Of a DNA stretch of 64,000 bases, positions 53,870 through 63,767 are shown piece after piece (within the stretch, counting starts at the first letter, position 1; every line of letters starts with the position of its first letter). The position numbers and the translations under genes are program-made. Location: assembly GCA_003194525.1 (NCBI GenBank), contig NBIV01000302.1, positions 1 through 64,000 of the forward strand, given 5' to 3'. The notes under the pieces are model-generated. The model did no database searches and had not been told where the DNA came from. It saw only the letters and a list, made by a program, of their open reading frames with translations. Origin of the DNA: Gracilariopsis chorda (lineage: Eukaryota; Rhodophyta; Florideophyceae; Gracilariales; Gracilariaceae).

Positions 53870-55230
53870 AAGTTGCTGTGAAATGGTGCGGCTGGAGAGG
53901 CACAATCAGATTTGCTACGGACTCGAATAGCCTCGTTCAAGGCTTGCAAACGTCCCAACGGCGCCAAACACGCCGGCTTCAGGACATCTCTAAATGCATG
54001 ACATTCATAACAAACTATTGTCAATGCCAAATTGTTTGGGTACCAGGACACTGCGGGTTACCACAAAACGAAGCCGCCGACGAACTTGCAAAGAAAAGCC
54101 TTGGTCGCTCCATTGCGCAGCAACTCCAAAAAGAGATCGACTTTCTGGAAGTGAAACAGAGAACTCGCGTCCGTCTTACTAGCGCAGAGCCAGTAAGCGA
54201 AGTCCCAGAGTCACTGTCAAATGTATTGACTCTAACGAGGGCCATACTACCCTGTCGCAAATATTTACCGGCCACGTTCCGACGCTACATCCAGTCTCTA
54301 CGTTTCTGCACAACAGGAAATGTTTCTGCCCGCTCGGATGTGGGCTCAACATACCTAATAGTGTAGACCAGGGGTGGGAACAATCTGATGGAGATGGGAT
54401 TGCTTTGCTCTACTGCAATCCCGCAATCGATTGCTGAGCACAATTCCATATCCAATCGGATTGCAATATCTTTACTGAACCTGCAATCTCGATTGCAATC
54501 TACAACCTTCAGCGCCCAAACCCATCGTATAGAACTTCTGCAACCCCAGCACCCATCGCTCGAATTATCTGATTCCTGCTGTCCTATTCTTCAGTTTACA
54601 TTGCAACTCCTCAAATGTTTTACTGTTTCACAAGCTCAATTGATTCTTTACCCAAATCGACATCCCAGACCTCGAATTCACGCGAAGTGCGACTCCAGCC
54701 TTTTTGGTGTTGAGAGTGAAGGCAATGTCGAGCAGAGAGGTTCTAACAGCCGTAACCAAGTAAGGAGAGTGTGGCACAATGCAAGAAGTAGAAGTTACCT
54801 AGAAAAAGGATGAAATGACAGTCGTATTGTGGAGAACGGTCGATGTTGTGTGTAACGGCTACATTTATTGAAGGCAATCCTGCAATTTGATGGGGAAATT
54901 GCTCATAGAATCTCCATCAGATTGCAATCCTTCCTAAGGTTTGCAATCCTTGATTGCAATCATTGGGATTGCCATCGAATTGCAATTCCATCGATTGCAA
55001 CACACCCCTGGTGTAGACCATTTCGTTCTTAGATGCCGCGGTATCCCGGCGTCGAGAGCTCCCACCTCTCCGAGAGAGGCAGGGTTCTGATGCCGAATCA
55101 ATACTAAGGACATGGCCACAAAAGCTGTTGGTTTATCTAGAGAGAGAGGGGTTCTTCTCAATGTAACCCGTACCCGTACCATTGTCTTGGAATTAGAGAC
55201 ACGAGCTCATATAAACACACACACATGTAT
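53870..55230 (+). pseudogene. RNase H domain of a LINE-type retroelement, interrupted by a MITE
   Basis: RNase H motifs: IRFATDSNSLVQGLQ (catalytic Asp), QIVWVPGHCGLPQNEAADEL (the conserved H..N..AD region) and AKKSLGR. A C-terminal Cys/His cluster follows in a shifted frame: CPLGCGLN, then VDHFVLRC. The same order is seen in the minus-strand copy at 55492-56343. The MITE at 54369-55010 splits the codons for the last cluster, and the LINE tail ends near 55230 in an AC-rich run. No reverse transcriptase or endonuclease is present. Confidence 0.75.
54369..55010. mobile_element. hAT-type MITE, 642 bp
   Basis: The termini are CAGGGGTGGG and, inverted, CAGGGGTGTG; the first eight bases match exactly and are typical of hAT ends. 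The flanks are an exact 8-bp duplication GTGTAGAC (54361-54368 and 55011-55018), the hAT hallmark. Internally it is packed with the motif GATTGCAATC and variants near both ends, probable subterminal transposase-binding sites. It has no transposase. The open frame at 54388-54813 is incidental. Confidence 0.9.
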
Positions 55231-55491
55231 CCGTGCAGAAGACTTCTTCAAAGAAGTACTAACTTTCGCACAAATCTAGTAATCTAGGAGAAATGGGTTG
55301 AAGTTGAAGCTGTCGTAGCTCACCTCTAGAGCTGCGGTGCCAAGTCGCATTTTGTTGGATTAGTACGGCGCTGAGGGATCACGCAGGAACCGCCAGTGGC
55401 CCCGTTTTGGGCACAATGCAGTTATCCCTCTTCTTCTTCTTCTTTATTGTGGGTTCAGCATGCCTGATTGCGGCACGCAGATAGTGGCTTC
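55231..55491. other. Spacer between LINE remnants, with a CTT microsatellite
   Basis: No gene. A (CTT)n run lies at about 55429-55446, next to the 3' end of the minus-strand LINE copy. Confidence 0.5.
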
Positions 55492-56343
55492 TCATTTGAA
55501 AAACTTCTCTCTCGTCAAGAAAGCTAACAACTTTTGTGGCCATTGGCGGACTATCTCCGCTAAAGTCTTACCCCTTCTTTCTCCAGGAGCAGGGAGCTCG
55601 CGTCTTCTAGATTCCGTCCGCTTGGCGCAACGCAGCATAAAATGTTCCACATCATTGGTAGCGTGTGTGTTGCAATCGCATTGTGACGGCTTTCTTTCTG
55701 TGTAGGTAGCAACTGGATGAAGCTTCGCAGTGTGACCTACGTAGATTTGCGACAGCGTAACTTCTGCTTTTTGAAACGATATGATGTGCTCTAGTTGTCT
55801 TGGGACATCACTGATGAAGGGTTTGTCTTTCGAAGCCGCCATGATTCGTGTTTTAGAGTCCTTAAAGTAGATCGGGACTTTGATTTGATCTTTCAAGGAA
55901 GTGCTTAAGCCTTGCTTTGCAAGGGCATCCACCCGTTCATTTTGCGGAAGACCGCAATGACCGGGTATCCAAACGACATCGATGGAGCATTCTTTCCTCT
56001 CGCTGATAACACTTAGGGTTTGTGATACGCTTTGCAGCGAAGAGGGTTGTGTTCGGGGAGATTTGCGTAAGCCGTCGACCATGCTCTTCGAGTCTGTTAG
56101 TAGTCTAATTCTCCCTTTCCACCCCTGCTCGCATCTATTCAAAACCTTCAAGAACAACGACCACGCTGAACGAGGAAGCCAAATGGAGGTGCGATTGAAA
56201 AAGTTGAAAAGCTGATGGTCTCCGCGAGAGACCAAATCGCTTGTCCATTTCGCTTCCTTCTTTGGCGGAAGGAAAACGGGTACACCTCGTGAAGGCGGAT
56301 CGGCTTGTACTCGGGAGGTGCGATTGATTCTATTAGGGGACAT
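55492..56343 (-). pseudogene. RNase H domain of a LINE-type retroelement, minus strand
   Basis: 283 open codons. RNase H motifs: RIRLLTDSKSMVDGLR (catalytic Asp), DVVWIPGHCGLPQNERVDAL and AKQGLSTS. A C-terminal Cys/His cluster CDCNTHATNDVEHFMLRC follows. It is collinear with the plus-strand copy. The beginning of the frame (MSPNRINRTSRVQ) does not look like RNase H, so the 5' part, with the first catalytic Asp and RT, is missing or frameshifted. The two copies differ considerably, so they are old or different subfamilies. Confidence 0.75.
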
Positions 56344-57834
56344 CCGTTGAGTGGATGACTAGCCTTCTACATCATAGGAGGTTAATACCGCTGCCTTGGA
56401 ATTAGGGGTGCTGCACGTAGACACACACACAAATCTACACAAGAGCAGAACATTGGCTAAAAGGTTGAGTTGCGAAGTCGAATCACTTATCGCAACAGAT
56501 TACATATTCCGTTTTCTTTTATTGCGCTGTCTTGAGTTCTCCTTGCGAAGCTTAGGCAGTTTTTCGCTACCCAAAATGTTCCCAGCTCCTGAGAAAATGT
56601 GTTGCAAAGGTGCCTGTCTGTAACGGGTGGTCAAGCTGATCTAGAAAAGAGCAGACGACTACTGCTTACCTTCTCCCAAATTCTGCAAAAGACGTGTCAC
56701 TCTTGCAGGCCATTGCACCCGATACGTCTGTGCGTTAAATGTCCATACTAGCTTTTCATATGTACGTCTTGTGTCCCTATAAAAAACCAAGTTTCCTCGG
56801 AATGGTAGAGAGAAGCGTAGGGCGCCTCCCGTTTGAGCTATCCTCCAGAATGCAAACGACCCTGTTTTCTAATAAGAGATGCGTATGTTGTTCTTTTGCT
56901 TTGACGTGTTCATTCGAGCCCTCTCAGCACTTGCAAGACACAACTGGGAAAAGATTATCGAGGGTATCGGAAGCATCAAACGTGTCTTCGTGATGAAAAC
57001 GATGGCTTTGTAGTATGACATCAACCGACGTGAAGATTTCAATAATACGGGACCCGTTTAAGAGCAGAGGTGCTCCTGTACCCATTGCGCATGTTGGCTG
57101 CTGATAGTGCTCGCAATCACGAGAACCACACAAGTCAGGGTTAGGATACTGAAAGCTCTCGGATCCTGGGAAGACTTTAGCATGCGACGTGATGAAAGGG
57201 TCCTTGCACTTTTTAATTGCGAAACGAAAGGAGCTCAGTGCAAGGTGAAGCCCCAGTGCGAATGCACTTCCAATTAATCATCATCTGCATTCTACCCCGT
57301 GACATCTCCGTTGTAAGCTTCGGGTACGAGTGAGCGACGTTTTTTTTCAGTATGTGTTAGAAAGAATGGTCCAGTATCAGAGTCAGTTCTGTGGTTACTT
57401 TTTGAGATAGTCAAAACGACTAGTGTCGACCCCCGGGAAGTCAAGGTCGATCCGTTTTACCGCCGTGCTGTGAGTTCGTGCTCCTACCATCAGACCTTCT
57501 TGTTTGCCTGAAGAACGTTAAACGGGTACAAAAGCACAAAGAGCGATATTTAGCGTTTCGACCACCTGCGTATTCCTTTTATTCCTCGACCTTCGGCAAC
57601 GCATCCATTGTTCAATCGCACGCTTCATTGTCAGCACATCGAACAAGCAACCCGAACATCTCGGCGAGCTATCGAACAAACCACTCTTGGCGTTCCTTTG
57701 GAAGAACGGACTACACCACTCACAAACAATCACAGTCCCACATCAACACACATACACGGAAGCCCGTAAACACACACACACATACACGGAAAACTCATCT
57801 ACAACAGCCTGCTGACTTACACAAAGCAGCAAAT
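56344..57834. other. Gene-free stretch and Myb gene leader
   Basis: No supported gene. It holds AC-rich runs (about 56418-56432 and 57740-57792). The latter, with AGAAAACTCAT and CACACACACACATACACGG repeats, is the leader before the ATG at 57835. Confidence 0.5.
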
Positions 57835-59025
57835 ATGAACAATCTCGATTTACTGCTTGAAGCGTCAATCATCGTGGAGTCGGAGAAACTCCACGTGATG
57901 GACAAGTTCTCTGCCGTCGGAAGAGAGCTTAAATCGTCTATTGGAGGGCGGGTCACAGGATGGAAAATCCTTCAAGAGCTTCTTCGCTCTGGCGAGAGCA
58001 CCATTCTCTCGCGGAAGGAACGCAAGCTGGGTCCAAATGATCCCCAGTTGAAGCGATACCTCGAAGACTATGACAGTCTAATCGCTTCTGTGATCCAGAT
58101 CTACACGCAAGAAGCGGAACTCCTCCACGCCGTCAAGCGCGAAATTATTGACGTGTTTGTGGCGAAGAACGAGTTCATGAGGTCGGGTGGAAATAGTGCG
58201 GAGGATGAAACAAAGCTGGAAGGCACTGGGTTGAACAATCAACCAGCGCCCGCTGCTGGCGAAAGGCAGGAAAGCACTTGTGGATCGGATGAACGTTGTG
58301 AGCCCAACACAAGTGGCGGTGCGGATTATGACGACAATCCCACAAAATGCCGCACAACGCCAGAGTCTGAAGAGATGGCCGAGCCCAAGGCCAAGTCTCA
58401 GGTGTCTGTGGACAAGGGCCATGCGTTAAAGATAAGGATTCCGGTGGTTCGACAGGACGGCCCTGAGCGTCGAGCAGTGGAGAAGGAAGTACCGGTGAAA
58501 GGAACAGCGATCAGAACGCGCAACCTTACTGAGCCATGCTCGAAAGGCGATAGTAAGGACGCTTCCGGGGACGTTGGCTTGCTGTTGGTGGAAAAGTACC
58601 GGTTGTCAGGCGGAAGCGGTGCAGACGGAAGCCAGTCGGAAGTGGGGGCTGCTGAGAAGGCAACGGTTCAAAGCGAGGAGACCGTTGCAAGCAGAGTGCC
58701 GAGGAGACACAGGAAAAGGAGATCCTTTGAATCGGAAGGAGATGCGGTGCCGTCCAAGCGTCGAAGAATCAACTGGACTCAAGACGAGAACAGGGTGTTC
58801 ATTGGGCTTGTGAGGCAGTTTCAGCCGCTCGGCGAAACGGAGATGAGAAGGCGACTGGCCAGGCACTTCTCCCCGCGCAGAACACATGAGCAATGCGCGA
58901 ACCACCTTCGTATTCTGCGAGCAAAGGGTGTACTACCGCCCGGTGGTGAGGCGGGTGGCAATGAGGGCGGTGGCCCAAGTGTAAGCGCAGATGCACCTGT
59001 GACGCGCTCGAAAGGTAGCCAGTGA
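57835..59025 (+). CDS. Myb/SANT-domain protein
   Basis: 396 residues from the first in-frame ATG at 57835 (MNNLDLLLEASIIVESEKLH); the frame is open further upstream but only from a GTG. Residues 1-115 are helical and charged with no known fold. The middle is acidic, Gly/Ser-rich and disordered. A basic stretch (RRHRKRRSFE and PSKRRR) looks like a nuclear signal. Residues 312-365 form one Myb/SANT-like unit (NWTQDENRVFIGLVRQFQP, MRRRLARHFSPRRTHEQCAN, HLRILRAKG): Trp, then aromatic/leucine positions, with the third helix EQCANHLRILR. Such single-repeat proteins bind DNA or chromatin. No intron. Target unknown. Confidence 0.72.
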   Translation: MNNLDLLLEASIIVESEKLHVMDKFSAVGRELKSSIGGRVTGWKILQELLRSGESTILSRKERKLGPNDPQLKRYLEDYDSLIASVIQIYTQEAELLHAVKREIIDVFVAKNEFMRSGGNSAEDETKLEGTGLNNQPAPAAGERQESTCGSDERCEPNTSGGADYDDNPTKCRTTPESEEMAEPKAKSQVSVDKGHALKIRIPVVRQDGPERRAVEKEVPVKGTAIRTRNLTEPCSKGDSKDASGDVGLLLVEKYRLSGGSGADGSQSEVGAAEKATVQSEETVASRVPRRHRKRRSFESEGDAVPSKRRRINWTQDENRVFIGLVRQFQPLGETEMRRRLARHFSPRRTHEQCANHLRILRAKGVLPPGGEAGGNEGGGPSVSADAPVTRSKGSQ

Positions 59026-60627
59026 CGGTGATGGTGGGCAACATAGATTGGATAAGACATTATTGACTAAAAGTGTACAGATAGAACTGTTTTGTCACGC
59101 GAAGGCGGACGAGCGCAAAAGATATTTGGTGATGGCGCAAATGGACCCGCCTCAGTCTTTCATTGTAGATAGTAGAAATGAGTTTGCTGAAGTATATGAA
59201 AGTTTGCAGCTATTGAAGAGGCGATCGCGGCCCAGTTTCGCTCCCGATGGGATGTACCCTTCGTAGATATGAAGAGGAAGTCTGGCAAAGATGATTTGGG
59301 CACGGGTTAGACCGCTTATACAAGATGTAAGAAGAATATCTATGGCATGGTTTGCTGTTTTTGTTGAGGGGCGAGCGGAGGCTCCCTAGAGCAAAGAGCT
59401 GAAAGTGCGTAGGAATGGTTGATTTTGATGCGAAGGATGCACTGTAAAGATGAACGTAACAATGAAGATAGTGCAAGTGTCTGCCCCTAACGTTTGTGCA
59501 ACACGCTCAAAGACGGTGGCAGTTATGGAGGCGAAGAGGTTTACGAAACGATTACGGATGAACTGCGAACTTTACGGAAGAGATGAGTGAGCACTGATGG
59601 ATGTATGGCGATGATAATGGAACGGAGTATTATCGAAGAGAGGAAGATAGGGAAGCGTCGGAAACTTACAGGTTGTGTTCCTCTACTTTGGCTGGCTGTG
59701 GATGAGCGGCAGAAGATTCTGTGCAACGGACTACGTGAATTACAACCAATACGATTTCGACACAGAAATGTACGGAGAACCCCTCCTATGCTTCTTCAAG
59801 GATGATAGGTGAATATGGCGCATGAAGAATGTATAAGCAATGAGATGAAAGAATATGCGCTTGAAGAAGGGATGCGAAGCAAGCATGATGTTGGAGGAAG
59901 ACGGCGGGCGAATAGAACTGTCGCAAGAGCGGTCCGTGATCGAGGTCGTAGCCCCGTTCAGGACTGGGACGTGGAACGGGGGTAAGGTTCGACGGCTCAC
60001 AGTGATGAATGGACCAATGGCATTGGCGTGCATGATTGAAAGATGAGTGTTGGGCATTCACTACAAGTAGCCTTCGTAACAGGCCACAACACATGGTTGG
60101 CTGCGAATGGTTGTGCTCTTTTTGGAAGTTGTTTTGATTTGGCGTTGTACTGTACCCGGCTTGTACAGCCATGCAGCGATAACTCTATCGACGCGCACGT
60201 GCTGGCTGAGGCTGGGTACGGTAACCGTTGGTGCCAACGGTACTAAAGATATGTGATGATGGACACGGCCTAAACGTTCATTCGAGAGCAATGGAGACGT
60301 GGACGTAGCCAAAGGACTTTTAACGAAGCGACACGATTATGAACATGAGACGAGGACGGACATGGCAGGATCTTAAAAAAGGGCAAGGCCCTGTGGTAGA
60401 TTGTGCAAGGGCGATTGATCTGAAGAGAGAGGCGGCGCTCCACAGGCACAGCGATGGGGGGCGCGGTTGAGTGGCTGGGGAAACGACACGCGCTTGCTGC
60501 GCGTGAAGGACACGATTGTTGGCGTAGTTGACACGCTTGAGCGTGGCGCGCGACAGGCCGGCGGCGAAGACGGTCTCGAGAGTGGGTGACGAGCGGTCTT
60601 TTATAGGTCGGCGCGAGATCACGAGCC

Positions 60628-60690
60628 GGGGTGATGCTGGGGGTGATGCGGGGGGTGATGCGGGGGGTGATGCGGGGAGTGATGCGGGTG
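60628..60690. repeat. 12-bp tandem repeat
   Basis: About five units of GGGGGTGATGCG. Translated on the minus strand this gives a repeated ITPR, but the frame has no other coding features. Confidence 0.8.
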
Positions 60691-60982
60691 GGGAAGCACG
60701 GGGGTGCGGACTGAGATGAGGCAGCTACGAGAAGCGAAGCGGAAGCAGATTGCTTGTTGTTGCAATTGGCAGCGAGCCGTCGGGAATGCTGATACGGTGA
60801 GGACACACTCACACGACAAGCGCTGCAGCCGTTGGTGGCCTTTCAGGAGAAGAAGACAGAACTTTTATACCGGATGGCCACGTCTGGTACCTTTGGACTT
60901 GGCGGTGGAGCAGAGGAGCGACCGGAGGAGTTGACTACGCAGCGCGTGCAATGCGCGCGGTTGTTTTAACGGGTTACGGGTT

Positions 60983-60998
60983 AAAGGGTTAACCCTTT
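60983..60998. promoter_or_regulatory. Palindrome AAAGGGTTAACCCTTT with flanking GGGTTA copies
   Basis: A 16-bp perfect palindrome with GGGTTACGGGTTA on its left and GGGTTACCC on its right. GGGTTA resembles telomeric or telobox sequence. It lies about 500 bp upstream of the PAP2 gene and could be a binding site for a telobox-type or Myb factor. Confidence 0.4.
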
Positions 60999-61164
60999 GG
61001 GTTACCCTTGGTAGACGCAGGTTACAGTCAGTCGTGTGACGCACAACTGGAAAACGGTGCACGCGTGGCGACGCACTGGCACACACCGCCCACCACTACG
61101 ACCCTCGAAATGAGTCCAAAGGTGCGCCTTCATTGCATTTGCCCGCCAGCCCCTGCGCGCGTGT

Positions 61165-61490
61165 CAATTCCCCCCCTCACCCCCTCACCCCCTCCCCTCC
61201 CCTCCCCTCAACCATCCCCACCCCCATTTTAACCCGCCTCTCTCACTCCCCATCTCACTCGCCCATCACCACACTCCCATCATCATACACCCGCCCGTCA
61301 TCACACGCCCCTCCGCTTGCTCTCAACGTCCCTCACACAATCGCTATTCCCACCCCCACTTCCCCACAGATGCCTGTCCCCCCCTGCTCTCATCTCTCGT
61401 CTTCAACCACTTCCCCACATCCTCAATTGCCTCTCTCTGCCCCCACCTCCTCCCCCTCCCCCCCCCCTTTCCCCTCCCCCCGCCCATGAA
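61165..61490 (+). promoter_or_regulatory. Pyrimidine tract upstream of the PAP2 gene
   Basis: Almost pure C/T on the coding strand for more than 300 bases, up to the ATG. It is probably core promoter and leader. Open frames through it are low-complexity artefacts. Confidence 0.45.
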
Positions 61491-61492
61491 GC

Positions 61493-62611
61493 ATGGACGT
61501 GCCAAAGCATCCGCACTCCGATTCCGCAAAACCATCCGCTTCTCCCCCTCCAAACCCCCCCGTTGCCTCCCGCTTCATTCTCCCCGCTCGTACCCGCTTC
61601 CAACTCCCCTTCCCCTCCATTCTGGAGAATGGCTTCGCCTCCTTCGATAACAGGCTCGTCGCTCTTTGTCAACGACGAACAGACGGTTTCGTTCATTACT
61701 TCAGTATGGGTCTCACCTTTTTCACTTCCATCGAAGTCTCCCTAGTTACACCCCCCGCCCTTTACGCCCTCGGATACGATTCCGCCGCCGGTTTGTGCGC
61801 CTCCGTTCTTCTCGTCCTCGGCATCATCAGTCAGGTCCCCAAAAAGTTCATCTTCAGACCCCGTCCCTGGATGGTCGGTCGCGCCTTACCAATCCGTCAA
61901 GACCGCACTTCCAGCTTCCCCTCGCGCGCCGTCGTCTGTGCCGTCGTCTTTTCCTGGCTCATTGCCCAATCCCTCCATTTGGAAGGCTTGCTTGTACATC
62001 CTCTCACTCGTTTAAAACTGTGGTCATGTATTCTCGCAGTCGCTTCGCTCACCGCTTTTGCAAGAATCAACGTCGGTGCTCACTACCCTTCGGACACCAT
62101 CTTGGGCTTCATCTTGGGGCTCTTCGTCATTACTGTCGGAAGTCGTCTTGAGACTCAACTCTGGCACCGAACCTGTCCTATACGATACGCCCAAACCGCT
62201 CCCACCGTACACTGGGCCCAGGCACTAGCCCCTCCGGCCAGACGTACCATATTCGTTATGACATTACTGGCCTATACAATGACACTCATATCCATTCAGG
62301 GCTTTTGGGTCAAGTGCAGCTATGTTTACGGTTTGCTCATGGCTTCCACAACCTTCCGCGCCACTTACTTGTGTGCCCATGCTTTCGATGCGCTTCAAAA
62401 TATTGCCGCATTGCGTCAAATTGATGATCACGGATCTTTCCGAGATCATGTACGCGCCGTTGCCACTTTTGTTGTGTTACTTGTGTTTGGTATGCTCACC
62501 CGATCGAAAAAGGGCATGTTTCGCGTTGTATCGTTCACTATCATCTACATTGGGACGCTGCTTGCGTTGATTGTTTGGAGACTACGACCGCCTGTTCTCG
62601 AACACACATAA
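61493..62611 (+). CDS. PAP2-superfamily membrane protein with a degenerate active site
   Basis: 372 residues, no intron, start MDVPKHPHSD in good context (GCATGG). A Pro-rich cytosolic N-terminus is followed by several hydrophobic spans (about 70-92, 97-115, 148-166, 178-190, 203-217, 252-270, and two near the end). PAP2 motif 1 is K117-x6-R124-P125 (KKFIFRPRP). Motif 3 is R191-x5-H197-x3-D201 (ARINVGAHYPSD). Motif 2, normally PSGH, reads SFPSRAV (141-147): the Gly-His pair is absent, as if four residues between the two Ser were deleted. The family dephosphorylates lipid phosphates such as phosphatidate or isoprenoid diphosphates at membranes. With motif 2 broken, catalysis is doubtful. Confidence 0.87.
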   Translation: MDVPKHPHSDSAKPSASPPPNPPVASRFILPARTRFQLPFPSILENGFASFDNRLVALCQRRTDGFVHYFSMGLTFFTSIEVSLVTPPALYALGYDSAAGLCASVLLVLGIISQVPKKFIFRPRPWMVGRALPIRQDRTSSFPSRAVVCAVVFSWLIAQSLHLEGLLVHPLTRLKLWSCILAVASLTAFARINVGAHYPSDTILGFILGLFVITVGSRLETQLWHRTCPIRYAQTAPTVHWAQALAPPARRTIFVMTLLAYTMTLISIQGFWVKCSYVYGLLMASTTFRATYLCAHAFDALQNIAALRQIDDHGSFRDHVRAVATFVVLLVFGMLTRSKKGMFRVVSFTIIYIGTLLALIVWRLRPPVLEHT

Positions 62612-63767
62612 TCCATCAAGTAATCGGGCCCATCTTGAAGAGTTTATACCTTTTTTGAATTTTCACACCTTGCCGCTTTCGTCATCGCGCTTGGATCAGA
62701 GCTTTTTTCTTGCTCCATTCGTGTTATTGTTTTTTATTTTGCCCCGATGGTGTCAACCACAGACGCTGCGATACACCACTGCCTTCTCTTGTTGTAGTGA
62801 GTGGTTGTGTGTGGATGCTGACGCCGGTCTTGGCTAGTTACATACGCTGGCTTTGAATCACTTTCAAGACGTGCTGCATGGCAAAGCTTGACCTGAACGT
62901 TGGAAAGCGTTCCGATTTCTTGCTGCTGCAGCTTGTAGTGTTGGTACTGCGCTACAAATGCGTCAATTGGGAGGGTGGGTGTTTGGGGGGCTGGGGGTGG
63001 GAGGATGTTGAATGTCTTCCGTCAAGCCGCGTACTCAAAAGAATCTGGCAGCGAGTAGGCAGCGAATATGATCGAACAGAGTGCACCAACTCTATGTGCT
63101 GCAGTACACGGATTTTGTTTTCCATATGCTTCCGCCGTACTCGTGAAACGGGCGGAGATTTTTTTGCGTCTTGCACAGACTAACTTGTTGCCTCGCTTAT
63201 GTAAAGAGCAATCCTACTGACTGAAAGCTGGCCCGTTTTTCAGATATGTGCAGTGAGGGTTGGCAGTATAACCTTCTGCGCTTGGTACATCGCTAAGCTT
63301 TTAACCTCTACAAAACCTGTAACTTTCTCGGCTGTTTGAAACATGTGGGAACTTGAAACACTAGGAAACGAGGCTATACGCCATATTGGTAGAAGGCACG
63401 CAGATACGACGGCTACGGGAAATAATAAATCGGTTCGCTTTGCAGACAGTGGGTCGCTCCGAAAAACACAAATTTGTACCAGCACTCAAATATCAAAATA
63501 CGTATTGACAGATTTGATACGACTGAAATGGGCACGAAAAGTCCGTACCAATTCGGCAACTCTCGCACACAATTGTGTGCGAGTACGACACCGAGTACGA
63601 GCGTCCCTATGCCTTCTATATCTGCACTCTTGCTCGCGATGCTGGCGCACCGTCAGCGCCAGGTGCCACGGATCGGCTAACGAAATCGATTAACGATTGC
63701 AGGAAGAAGACGTCGAGACCGCAGAGTAACTCGCCGGGCTTTACAAAGTCCTGCCATTTCCCCATTT
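62612..63767. other. Gene-free stretch
   Basis: No supported gene in about 1.1 kb after the PAP2 gene. It holds a 22-bp perfect palindrome at 63562-63583, listed separately. Confidence 0.5.
63562..63583. other. 22-bp perfect palindrome
   Basis: Half-site CTCGCACACAA followed by its exact complement, with no spacer. It lies about 185 bp upstream of the transposase start at the window end. Confidence 0.75.

Larger units (their letters stand above)
59026..61492. other. Long intergenic region
   Basis: 2.4 kb with no gene I can support on either strand. It contains a 12-bp tandem repeat (about 60628-60690), a telomere-like palindrome (60983-60998) and a C/T-rich tract (61165-61490), each listed separately. 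Confidence 0.5.

Noticed and set aside
54388-54813. 141-codon frame inside the MITE
   Set aside because: The element is non-autonomous, rich in short motifs, and the frame shows no transposase similarity.
57478-57834. Upstream extension of the Myb protein
   Set aside because: It would start with GTG and runs through AC-repeat DNA giving His/Thr repeats; the first ATG is 57835.
60270-60812. Minus-strand frame with repeated ITPR
   Set aside because: The repeat is a DNA-level 12-bp tandem array; the rest of the frame has no coding features.
61133-61745. Proline-rich frames before and over the PAP2 gene
   Set aside because: They are translations of a C/T tract and overlap a gene with clear PAP2 motifs.
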